Source: Neodiprion pinetum (lineage: Eukaryota; Arthropoda; Insecta; Hymenoptera; Diprionidae). Taken from it: a stretch of 64,000 nucleotides of DNA. This document shows, piece by piece, positions 25,301 to 37,694 of this stretch (position 1 is its first letter; the number at the start of each line of letters is the position of its first letter). Below the pieces are notes generated by a model. The model searched no databases. It saw only the letters and a program-made list of their open reading frames with translations, and was not told the DNA's origin. The stretch is taken from contig NC_060237.1 of the NCBI RefSeq assembly GCF_021155775.2, positions 20,482,970 to 20,546,969 on the forward strand, given 5' to 3'. A program made the translations under genes and the position numbers.

Positions 25301-28300
25301 CACCCTTGACAGAGAAGCGAAGAATACCTCTCGCATTTTGAGATCGCAACTCAACATTGGAGTCTGAACCCTTCAAGATCCACACCTCGGAGCCGACGTG
25401 CGAACATCTCACGGGTAGTGGTCGTTAGTTTAGAAATACATTGAAACGCCAAGTTTAGTTCGGAAATTGCGTGAACCCCGGTCAGGTCCCCCTTAGCCGA
25501 GGAGTGGAATCCTCTGATCGGCTCACCCTTGACAGAGAAGCGAAGAATACCTCTCGCATTTTGAGATCGCAACTCGACATTGGAGTCTGAACCCTTCAAG
25601 ATCCACACCTCGGAGCCGACGCGCGAACATCTCACGGGTAGTGGTCGTTAGTTTAGAAATACATTGAAACGCCAAGTTTAGTTCGGAAATTGCGTGAACC
25701 CCGGTCAGGTCCCCCTTAGCCGAGAGGTGGAATCCTCTGATCGGCTCACCCTTGACAGAGAAGCGAAGAATACCTCTCGCATTTTGAGATCGCAACTCGA
25801 CATTGGAGTCTGAACCCTTCAAGATCCACACCTCGGAGCCGACGCGCGAACATCTCACGGGTAGTGGTCGTTAGTTTAGAAATACATTGAAACGCCAAGT
25901 TTAGTTCGGAAATTGCGTGAACCCCGGTCAGGTCCCTCTTAGCCGAGGAGTGGAATCCTCTGATCGGCTCACCCTTGACAGAGAAGCGAAGAATACCTCT
26001 CGCATTTTGAGATCGCAACTCGACATTGGAGTCTGAACCCTTCAAGATCCACACCTCGGAGCCGACGCGCGAACATCTCACGGGTAGTGGTCGTTAGTTT
26101 AGAAATACATTGGAACGCCAAGTTTAGTTCGGAAATTGCGTGAACCCCGGTCAGGTCCCCCTTAGCCGAGGGGTGGAATCCTCTGATCGGCTCACCCTTG
26201 ACAGAGAAGCGAAGAATACCTCTCGCATTTTGAGATCGCAACTCGACATTGGAGTCTGAACCCTTCAAGATCCACACCTCGGAGCCGACGCGCGAACATC
26301 TCACGGGTAGTGGTCGTTAGTTTAGAAATACATTGAAACGCCAAGTTTAGTTCGGAAATTGCGTGAACCCCGGTCAGGTCCCCCTTAGCCGAGGAGTGGA
26401 ATCCTCTGATCGGCTCACCCTTGACAGAGAAGCGAAGAATACCTCTCCCATTTTGAGATCGCAACTCGACATTGGAGTCTGAACCCTTCAAGATCCACAC
26501 CTCGGAGCCGAAGCGCGAACATCTCACGGGTAGTGGTCGTTAGTTTAGAAACACATTGAAACGCTAAGCTTAGTTCGGAAATTGCGTGAACCCCTGGTCA
26601 GGTCCCCCTTAGCCGAGGAGTGGAATCCTCTGATCGGCTCACCCTTGACAGAGAAGCGAAGAATACCTCTCGCATTTTGAGATCGCAACTCGACATTGGA
26701 GTCTGAACCCTTCAAGATCCACACCTCGGAGCCGACGCGCGAACATCTCACGGGTAGTGGTCGTTAGTTTAGAAATACATTGAAACGCCAAGTTTAGTTC
26801 GGAAATTGCGTGAACCCCGGTCAGGTCCCCCTTAGCCGAGGAGTGGAATCCTCTGATCGGCTCACCCTTGACAGAGAAGCGAAGAATACCTCTCGCATTT
26901 TGAGATCGCAACTCGACATTGGAGTCTGAACCCTTCAAGATCCACACCTCGGAGCCGACGCGCGAACATCTCACGGGTAGTGGTCGTTAGTTTAGAAATA
27001 CATTGAAACGCCAAGTTTAGTTCGGAAATTGCGTGAACCCCGGTCAGGTCCCCCTTAGCCGAGGAGTGGAATCCTCTGATCGGCTCACCCTTGACAGAGA
27101 AGCGAAGAATACCTCTCGCATTTTGAGATCGCAACTCGACATTGGAGTCTGAACCCTTCAAGATCCACACCTCGGAGCCGAAGCGCGAACATCTCACGGG
27201 TAGTGGTCGTTAGTTTAGAAATACATTGAAACGCCAAGTTTAGTTCGGAAATTGCGTGAACCCCGGTCAGGTCCCCCTTAGCCGAGGAGTGGAATCCTCT
27301 GATCGGCTCACCCTTGACAGAGAAGCGAAGAATACCTCTCGCATTTTGAGATCGCAACTCGACATTGGAGTCTGAACCCTTCAAGATCCACACCTCGGAG
27401 CCGACGGGCGAACATCTCACGGGTAGTGGTCGTTAGTTTAGAAATACATTGAAACGCCAAGTTTAGTTCGGAAATTGCGTGAACCCCGGTCAGGTCCCCC
27501 TTAGCCGAGGAGTGGAATCCTCTGATCGGCTCACCCTTGACAGAGAAGCGAAGAATACCTCTCGCATTTTGAGATCGCAACTCGACATTGGAGTCTGAAC
27601 CCTTCAAGATCCACACCTCGGAGCCGACGCGCGAACATCTCACGGGTAGTGGTCGTTAGTTTAGAAATACATTGAAACGCCAAGTTTAGTTCGGAAATTG
27701 CGTGAACCCCGGTCAGGTCCCCCTTAGCCGAGGGGTGGAATCCTCTGATCGGCTCACCCTTGACAGAGAAGCGAAGAATACCTCTCGCATTTTGAGATCG
27801 CAACTCGACATTGGAGTCTGAACCCTTCAAGATCCACACCTCGGAGCCGACGCGCGAACATCTCACGGGTAGTGGTCGTTAGTTTAGAAATACATTGAAA
27901 CGCCAAGTTTAGTTCGGAAATTGCGTGAACCCCGGTCAGGTCCCTCTTAGCCGAGGAGTGGAATCCTCTGATCGGCTCACCCTTGACAGAGAAGCGAAGA
28001 ATACCTCTCGCATTTTGAGATCGCAACTCGACATTGGAGTCTGAACCCTTCAAGATCCACACCTCGGAGCCGACGCGCGAACATCTCACGGGTAGTGGTC
28101 GTTAGTTTAGAAATACATTGGAACGCCAAGTTTAGTTCGGAAATTGCGTGAACCCCGGTCAGGTCCCCCTTAGCCGAGGAGTGGAATCCTCTGATCGGCT
28201 CACCCTTGACAGAGAAGCGAAGAATACCTCTCGCATTTTGAGATCGCAACTCGACATTGGAGTCTGAACCCTTCAAGATCCACACCTCGGAGCCGACGCG

Positions 28301-31300
28301 CGAACATCTCACGGGTAGTGGTCGTTAGTTTAGAAATACATTGAAACGCCAAGTTTAGTTCGGAAATTGCGTGAACCCCGGTCAGGTCCCCCTTAGCCGA
28401 GGAGTGGAATCCTCTGATCGGCTCACCCTTGACAGAGAAGCGAAGAATACCTCTCCCATTTTGAGATCGCAACTCGACATTGGAGTCTGAACCCTTCAAG
28501 ATCCACACCTCGGAGCCGAAGCGCGAACATCTCACGGGTAGTGGTCGTTAGTTTAGAAACACATTGAAACGCTAAGCTTAGTTCGGAAATTGCGTGAACC
28601 CCTGGTCAGGTCCCCCTTAGCCGAGGAGTGGAATCCTCTGATCGGCTCACCCTTGACAGAGAAGCGAAGAATACCTCTCGCATTTTGAGATCGCAACTCG
28701 ACATTGGAGTCTGAACCCTTCAAGATCCACACCTCGGAGCCGACGCGCGAACATCTCACGGGTAGTGGTCGTTAGTTTAGAAATACATTGAAACGCCAAG
28801 TTTAGTTCGGAAATTGCGTGAACCCCGGTCAGGTCCCCCTTAGCCGAGGAGTGGAATCCTCTGATCGGCTCACCCTTGACAGAGAAGCGAAGAATACCTC
28901 TCGCATTTTGAGATCGCAACTCGACATTGGAGTCTGAACCCTTCAAGATCCACACCTCGGAGCCGACGCGCGAACATCTCACGGGTAGTGGTCGTTAGTT
29001 TAGAAATACATTGAAACGCCAAGTTTAGTTCGGAAATTGCGTGAACCCCGGTCAGGTCCCCCTTAGCCGAGGAGTGGAATCCTCTGATCGGCTCACCCTT
29101 GACAGAGAAGCGAAGAATACCTCTCGCATTTTGAGATCGCAACTCGACATTGGAGTCTGAACCCTTCAAGATCCACACCTCGGAGCCGACGCGCGAACAT
29201 CTCACGGGTAGTGGTCGTTAGTTTAGAAATACATTGAAACGCCAAGTTTAGTTCGGAAATTGCGTGAACCCCGGTCAGGTCCCCCTTAGCCGAGGAGTGG
29301 AATCCTCTGATCGGCTCACCCTTGACAGAGAAGCGAAGAATACCTCTCGCATTTTGAGATCGCAACTCGACATTGGAGTCTGAACCCTTCAAGATCCACA
29401 CCTCGGAGCCGACGCGCGAACATCTCACGGGTAGTGGTCGTTAGTTTAGAAATACATTGAAACGCCAAGTTTAGTTCGGAAATTGCGTGAACCCCGGTCA
29501 GGTCCCCCTTAGCCGAGGAGTGGAATCCTCTGATCGGCTCACCCTTGACAGAGAAGCGAAGAATACCTCTCGCATTTTGAGATCGCAACTCGACATTGGA
29601 GTCTGAACCCTTCAAGATCCACACCTCGGAGCCGAAGCGCGAACATCTCACGGGTAGTGGTCGTTAGTTTAGAAACACATTGAAACGCCAAGCTTAGTTC
29701 GGAAATTGCGTGAACCCCTGGTCAGGTCCCCCTTAGCCGAGGAGTGGAATCCTCTGATCGGCTCACCCTTGACAGAGAAGCGAAGAATACCTCTCGCATT
29801 TTGAGATCGCAACTCGACATTGGAGTCTGAACCCTTCAAGATCCACACCTCGGAGCCGACGCGCGAACATCTCACGGGTAGTGGTCGTTAGTTTAGAAAT
29901 ACATTGAAACGCCAAGTTTAGTTCGGAAATTGCGTGAACCCCGGTCAGGTCCCCCTCAGCCGAGGAGTGGAATCCTCTGATCGGCTCACCCTTGACAGAG
30001 AAGCGAAGAATACCTCTCGCATTTTGAGATCGCAACTCGACATTGGAGTCTGAACCCTTCAAGATCCACACCTCGGAGCCGACGCGCGAACATCTCACGG
30101 GTAGTGGTCGTTAGTTTAGAAATACATTGAAACGCCAAGTTTAGTTCGGAAATTGCGTGAACCCCGGTCAGGTCCCCCTTAGCCGAGGAGTGGAATCCTC
30201 TGATCGGCTCACCCTTGACAGAGAAGCGAAGAATACCTCTCGCATTTTGAGATCGCAACTCGACATTGGAGTCTGAACCCTTCAAGATCCACACCTCGGA
30301 GCCGAAGCGCGAACATCTCACGGGTAGTGGTCGTTAGTTTAGAAATACATTGAAAAGCCAAGTTTAGTTCGGAAATTGCGTGAACCCCGGTCAGGTGCCC
30401 CTTAGCCGAGGAGTGGAATCCTCTGATCGGCTCACCCTTGACAGAGAAGCGAAGAATACCTCTCCCATTTTGAGATCGCAACTCGACATTGGAGTCTGAA
30501 CCCTTCAAGATCCACACCTCGGAGCCGAAGCGCGAACATCTCACGGGTAGTGGTCGTTCGTTTAGAAATACATTGAAACGCCGAATTTAGTTCGGAAATT
30601 GCGTGAACCCCTGGTCAGGTCCCCCTTAGCCGAGGAGTGGAATCCTCTGATCGGCTCACCCTTGACAGAGAAGCGAAGAATACCTCTCGCATTTTGAGAT
30701 CGCAACTCGACATTGGAGTCTGAACCCTTCAAGATCCACACCTCGGAGCCGACGCGCCAACATCTCACGGGTGGTGGTCGTTAGTTTAGAAACACATTGA
30801 AACGCCAAGTTTAGTTCGGAAATTGCGTGAACCCCGGTCAGGTCCCCCTTAGCCGAGGAGTGGAATCCTCTGATCGGCTCACCCTTGACAGAGAAGCGAA
30901 GAATACCTCTCGCATTTTGAGATCGCAACTCGACATTGGAGTCTGAACCCTTCAAGATCCACACCTCGGAGCCGACGCGCGAACATCTCACGGGTAGTGG
31001 TCGTTAGTTTAGAAATACATTGAAACGCCAAGTTTAGTTCGGAAATTGCGTGAACCCCGGTCAGGTCCCCCTTAGCCGAGGAGTGGAATCCTCTGATCGG
31101 CTCACCCTTGACAGAGAAGCGAAGAATACCTCTCGCATTTTGAGATCGCAACTCGACATTGGAGTCTGAACCCTTCAAGATCCACACCTCGGAGCCGAAG
31201 CGCGAACATCTCACGGGTAGTGGTCGTTAGTTTAGAAACACATTGAAACGCCAAGCTTAGTTCGGAAATTGCGTGAACCCCTGGTCAGGTCCCCCTTAGC

Positions 31301-33675
31301 CGAGGAGTGGAATCCTCTGATCGGCTCACCCTTGACAGAGAAGCGAAGAATACCTCTCGCATTTTGAGATCGCAACTCGACATTGGAGTCTGAACCCTTC
31401 AAGATCCACACCTCGGAGCCGACGCGCGAACATCTCACGGGTAGTGGTCGTTAGTTTAGAAATACATTGAAACGCCAAGTTTAGTTCGGAAATTGCGTGA
31501 ACCCCGGTCAGGTCCCCCTTAGCCGAGGAGTGGAATCCTCTGATCGGCTCACCCTTGACAGAGAAGCGAAGAATACCTCTCGCATTTTGAGATCGCAACT
31601 CGACATTGGAGTCTGAACCCTTCAAGATCCACACCTCGGAGCCGAAGCGCGAACATCTCACGGGTAGTGGTCGTTAGTTTAGAAACACATTGAAACGCCA
31701 AGCTTAGTTCGGAAATTGCGTGAACCCCTGGTCAGGTCCCCCTTAGCCGAGGAGTGGAATCCTCTGATCGGCTCACCCTTGACAGAGAAGCGAAGAATAC
31801 CTCTCGCATTTTGAGATCGCAACTCGACATTGGAGTCTGAACCCTTCAAGATCCACACCTCGGAGCCGACGCGCGAACATCTCACGGGTAGTGGTCGTTA
31901 GTTTAGAAATACATTGAAACGCCAAGTTTAGTTCGGAAATTGCGTGAACCCCGGTCAGGTCCCCCTTAGCCGAGGAGTGGAATCCTCTGATCGGCTCACC
32001 CTTGACAGAGAAGCGAAGAATACCTCTCGCATTTTGAGATCGCAACTCGACATTGGAGTCTGAACCCTTCAAGATCCACACCTCGGAGCCGAAGCGCGAA
32101 CATCTCACGGGTAGTGGTCGTTAGTTTAGAAATACATTGAAAAGCCAAGTTTAGTTCGGAAATTGCGTGAACCCCGATCAGGTGCCCCTTAGCCGAGGAG
32201 TGGAATCCTCTGATCGGCTCACCCTTGACAGAGAAGCGAAGAATACCTCTCCCATTTTGAGATCGCAACTCGACATTGGAGTCTGAACCCTTCAAGATCC
32301 ACACCTCGGAGCCGAAGCGCGAACATCTCACGGGTAGTGGTCGTTCGTTTAGAAATACATTGAAACGCCGAATTTAGTTCGGAAATTGCGTGAACCCCTG
32401 GTCAGGTCCCCCTTAGCCGAGGAGTGGAATCCTCTGATCGGCTCACCCTTGACAGAGAAGCGAAGAATACCTCTCCCATTTTGAGATCGCAACTCGACAT
32501 TGGAGTCTGAACCCTTCAAGATCCACACCTCGGAGCCGAAGCGCGAACATCTCACGGGTAGTGGTCGTTAGTTTAGAAACACATTGAAACGCCAAGCTTA
32601 GTTCGGAAATTGCGTGAACCCCTGGTCAGGTCCCCCTTAGCCGAGGAGTGGAATCCTCTGATCGGCTCACCCTTGACAGAGAAGCGAAGAATACCTCTCG
32701 CATTTTGAGATCGCAACTCGACATTGGAGTCTGAACCCTTCAAGATCCACACCTCGGAGCCGACGCGCGAACATCTCACGGGTAGTGGTCGTTAGTTTAG
32801 AAATACATTGAAACGCCAAGTTTAGTTCGGAAATTGCGTGAACCCCGGTCAGGTCCCCCTTAGCCGAGGAGTGGAATCCTCTGATCGGCTCACCCTTGAC
32901 AGAGAAGCGAAGAATACCTCTCGCATTTTGAGATCGCAACTCGACATTGGAGTCTGAACCCTTCAAGATTCACACCTCGGAGCCGACGCGCGAACATCTC
33001 ACGGGTAGTCGTCGTTAGTTTAGAAACACATTGAAACGCCAAGTTTAGTTCGGAAATTGCGTGAACCCCTGGTCAGGTCCCCCTTAGCCGAGGAGTGGAA
33101 TCCTCTGATCGGCTCACCCTTGACAGAGAAGCGAAGAATACCTCTCGCATTTTGAGATCGCAACTCGACATTGGAGTCTGAACCCTTCAAGATCCACACC
33201 TCGGAGCCGACGCGCGAACATCTCACGGGTAGTGGTCGTTAGTTTAGAAATACATTGAAACGCCAAGTTTAGTTCGGAAATTGCGTGAACCCCGGTCAGG
33301 TCCCCCTTAGCCGAGGAGTGGAATCCTCTGATCGGCTCACCCTTGACAGAGAAGCGAAGAATACCTCTCGCATTTTGAGATCGCAACTCGACATTGGAGT
33401 CTGAACCCTTCAAGATTCACACCTCGGAGCCGACGCGCGAACATCTCACGGGTAGTCGTCGTTAGTTTAGAAACACATTGAAACGCCAAGTTTAGTTCGG
33501 AAATTGCGTGAACCCCTGGTCAGGTCCCCCTTAGCCGAGGAGTGGAATCCTCTGATCGGCTCACCCTTGACAGAGAAGCGAAGAATACCTCTCGCATTTT
33601 GAGATCGCAACTCGCAATTAGAGCGTGAACCTTTTACGTCTCACACCTCGATATTGGAGACTGAACCTTTCAAAC
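22376..33675. repeat. 223-bp satellite array, about 50 monomers
   Basis: A monomer of 223 bp is repeated head to tail across about 11.3 kb with very high identity. Monomers at both ends (before about 22500 and after about 33600) are degenerate. Some monomers are 224 bp because ACCCCGG is ACCCCTGG. These long monomers lie 2008 bp apart on the left (eight of 223 plus one of 224). Because 223 is not a multiple of three, no frame crosses the array: each minus-strand open frame covers about 1.5 monomers and repeats (it begins MRCSRVGSEVW). Nothing suggests translation. A possible role is pericentromeric or other heterochromatic DNA. Confidence 0.97.
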
Positions 33676-33720
33676 AGGTATTATACCTTGCTGACTTCTA
33701 TTCGGAATAAAATTGCGATC

Positions 33721-34262
33721 ATCTCATAGGTGGCAAGAATCTCTAGTTGAAAACTGCACCTGCCCCACGCTTTCGTCTCTAAGCAGGCCGTGCACCCGTA
33801 GAGTCGTTCCAGACGTTACGACGTTCTGGGCGACCCCTAAGTTTCACCGTGTACTTGTGCATGGTGACGCCAGTAGGCATATCCCAGGCCTATATCTCAT
33901 CTTTATACGTACCTGCTCCGACGCCCGGCCAGGGTACCGGATTCAAGCAGTATTTATGGAGGTGAGACGAAGCTGGTGCACTGCGGTGTCTCGACACCCT
34001 GGTGGCGGCGGGTTGTACGTTTGGACTTTCACTGAATGTCCTAGTCGCGGGAACGTGACGTCTGGGGAGAGTCTGTGTTGGGGCAGAAGTGGCCGAAACT
34101 GGTTACTTGCCGGACCCAGATAAACTGTAGTAATATTTCTCATAAGAATAATTATAAAAACAGTAGTGTTAAATTTAGTTGTTTATTCGTGGATTAGGCC
34201 TACTGGGGATACCACGGTAAAAAAAGCGCGCCGAATACTCTACCGCTTGCAGTGGCGTGGAA
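33721..34262. repeat. Right copy of the flanking direct repeat
   Basis: The direct counterpart of 21846-22377. The core 33724-34124 differs from the left copy by a handful of substitutions, and the outer part by many, including small indels. It carries a 136-codon + strand open frame corresponding to the left one. The satellite lies between the two copies, so the whole arrangement looks like repeat, array, repeat. Confidence 0.88.
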
Positions 34263-37200
34263 ACGAGTATAATAATGATGCAAGTCCTTCCGAATTTATA
34301 TCTTTCACGTCCGGCAGGATCCCGGACTGTCACTTTCATCTCTTGCCGTCACCTCATACTTCTCGTCTCGTTCCTCTATCTGTCACGTCTTTTCGTACTT
34401 ACACATGGCTGAAAAGTATCTACTCACTACCATGTGCGACGCCCCACTACTCTCAGACCTCCTCTGAACATTCCCCCATCTGATATGTCTACATAAGGTC
34501 GGCCATCGATAGTCATTCCGGAAGTTTGTTGCTCCTATCGATTAAAATTTTTCTCGGTAATTTTTTTCCATTGAAGCTGAAATCTCAAGCTCTCATCTCA
34601 ATCCAATTTCATGTATCAATCCCTGTGGATTTACTAGTTCGAAGAGAAAACAATTAACATAGTCCAAATTCGACTCATATCCTAATCAAGCTTTATTTGA
34701 CATCAAAAAACTGTTTCGAAATCAAAGTAGTGTTAAACTTTCCTACACGGGTGGCCCAAATCATTCTTTCGATGCTCCATAACCATCAATGAACCATTTC
34801 TCATGTTATAAATGTAGAATATTGATTATACATTTTTCCTTCAATATATTTGCAAATTACTGATTACTTCGTCGGAAAAGTGAAACAATCGTTAATTACT
34901 GCTTGCATGATTTTTAGTTCTCGAAACCCTACAATTAAGCGATTAGAAATGGATGAATTTGGCCATCGGTATGGAAAAATACTTGCAAATCTTGTTTTTA
35001 TCAAATTTGTTATTTTTTACCTGAAACGAGTTTTGATTATTAAATAAATATATTTCGACGATGTTAAATTTTTATCCTTTGGGTAGGACCAGAACGCTTC
35101 GTTAGTATCTTCCAGAATCAGTTTTATACTCTCGATATATATGATAAGCTACAAGTTTTGAACATTGTAATGCATTCAGTTGTAATAAATTTGACGTTGA
35201 TACAATCATCCTATGACCGAGAGATCTTCCAAATACCGTACACAGGTTTCTTTTTGTATATCATAGTGCAAAATTCGCTATTGTTCCATATTATATCGTG
35301 CCAGAAAAAAAATTCTTTAATTGTACCGTCCATTTCGATGGTGTCGAGAACTGAGATCCACCCAACACTAGACATGAAGTTATTATCATTACTATAGTTT
35401 GCCTTACTAAAGTCAAATCTGGTCAAGTTGGTTAACAAGTTGCTGTAACAGTTACCATGAAGCGCCTCCCGCACGCATTGCGTATGACTGCATTATAAAA
35501 CCGCACTATTGATGTGAATTTTTGATCCTTTGATGTATAAGAAAAAAGTTATTATTATTATCATTTTGTGTTTCAATTCAATGAAAATAATATTGTGTGA
35601 TGAATTCCTGATTTCGTGATTCACCTCTTCGTACTCATTCCAGTACATACGTTCGGTTATAATTTTCATGTCTATACATACATAGCTTTTATCTACACAC
35701 CGGTTGTACAAGAATACTTCAATAGCTCAGCTACGAGGCGTCTAGACTCTAAGCGGGGAATCACCAAGGAAAATTGTATTTAGACGCTAGCTCTATCCGA
35801 CGGTGAAAACAGGTACTCAATGCCACTATCCGTTTTTTAAAAGAACGGTTCTTTTTTCCAGTGATGAAACTCCACGCACAAACAGCATGCCAAAAGCCAC
35901 CATCAGCAGCCATGTTACAAAAACTGGCAGCAGAGATGTGTAGGTCTCTGCTGATAGCACGGAAAATTCCCTAGGAGTGAGATACAGCAGATACAGAATG
36001 GAGACTTGGCTGATAGTATAGGTATGATAGACTAGGTATGATAGATATAGATATATACCGATAAGATAACCTGCTCATCGAAGTTTTTGACAGTTCATAA
36101 CTCGTGTAAAGTGTGTAAACGGTGGATCGTCTCCACAAGATCTCAAACTGTCTCAAAAGTTGTGAGCCCTCGCTTGATGTTTATAGATTTTATTGACTTA
36201 AACATTTGAGGATTCCGTTAAAATAAAACAATTATCACGCCCGCCATGGCATGCTAGTAAACATCTCAATCATTTTTATTCGCATCTTTCTTCCTTTTTT
36301 GAGTGTTATTCAGGATTGTTGATGCCGAAAAATCCGCTGTTCGGATCTGATTTATGATTGGCTCACCCCGAGGGGGCAGCACTGCAGACGGCGAAGACGA
36401 GAACCACGGTTTTGCCTCATTATCTGAGTCATTCCCCACCCTACTAGTTTCCGGACCTGTATGTAAGACCGTGATATATATAGTCAATTCTTACCAACTT
36501 CACCTCAGAATATTGCGATGACGGCGCTGCTCTTAATGAAATCTAAAACTACTAAAGAACAAATTTTCGAGGACAAATTTTTTCTAAGCTCCTCCATTAG
36601 AGATGAGTCTCCTTTTTACTATTAAGCGGGAATCCATTATCGAATCGGTACTACAAGTATGGCGCTGGTATACGTATGATACATGATGAATGACTTTTCA
36701 TTCGATTCACTCCGAGAGTGAACTGCCTCTCGAATGAAAGTAGGTACATATCTGTATTAATTCGTATAAACATGCCTGACAAAGGAAGGATGAAAGTACG
36801 CGCATCGAGCGGCCTTGACACGTCAAATGTTGTCCGTTAGCAATCAGCTGGCCGTGCCATTTGTTGCCAAACAAATAGAATTCACCAATCCCGGGTAGTG
36901 AAAATAAAGAAAACAAAGGGGGGAAACGCTAAAACAAAATAATACAACGATGAAAAGTTGCACATCGCCACACCATTCGCAGCAACGAAGTAATGTTAAA
37001 CTTTCGCTGAAATTGACAAGTAAATTAATACCAAGAACAAGAACGAGAAACCTTACGAAAAAACTACTAGTAAGCTTTGAACGATTCGACGTATTCATTT
37101 ATGCGACCAAAGTGTCGTCTAGCTTGCAGTAATTATTTACAATTTACAATAGGTGACTGCAATGTTTCAGTGTCATTGAACGCGAAACGGGAGGGAATTA

Positions 37201-37694
37201 CATGTATCAGAAGTCTTATTCATAAAATTTTACTTCTGAATAGCGCCTTATGCGTATTTTGCATCCATGCAGTCGTTATATATCTGCGGTGCTATTTACG
37301 TTCAGCTTCTTTGTTCATTACTTCAATTACATCCAGTCATACTGCCACACAATTTCACAGTTTTATTCATTTTCATGTCAGATAAACTTCTCAATTGTAG
37401 AAACGATTGTACACTTTTGCCTCGATCAGTTTGAACTGTTGATATAATCAATGCGACCTTACTGCAGTGTAATTTATTGAGAATTAGCTTATTATTCACA
37501 TAATCAATTGAGTATTTAAACGATAATAATCATTGCAATAGTTATTATTTGACAATTCTAATGCCACGTTGAAGAATTAAATATTCATTGCGCTGTTTTA
37601 AAACTTCTTTAATATTAATAATCCAATTACAGATGGCATAAAGAAGCGACTCCACGCTACATCGGCACAGACTTCATAAAGAGAACAATTCATC
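34263..37694. other. Intergenic region left of the gene block
   Basis: AT-rich sequence with only short unrelated open frames. A small GATA/TATA-rich simple stretch lies at 36011-36066. Just before the CCPG1-like start codon, CAATTACAG ends at 37632, which looks like a splice acceptor. The gene therefore probably has an upstream non-coding exon, possibly ending at the GTAAGC near 37070. I see no other gene. Confidence 0.5.

Noticed and set aside
22326..33413. Dozens of overlapping 111- and 68-codon minus-strand frames in the 223-bp satellite
   Set aside because: They are the same repeat read over and over. The monomer length is not a multiple of three, no frame crosses the array, and there are no splice sites or promoter, so they are not genes.
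35724..35775. tRNA-like TAGCTCAG text
   Set aside because: No matching B box or acceptor stem, so no cloverleaf can be drawn.
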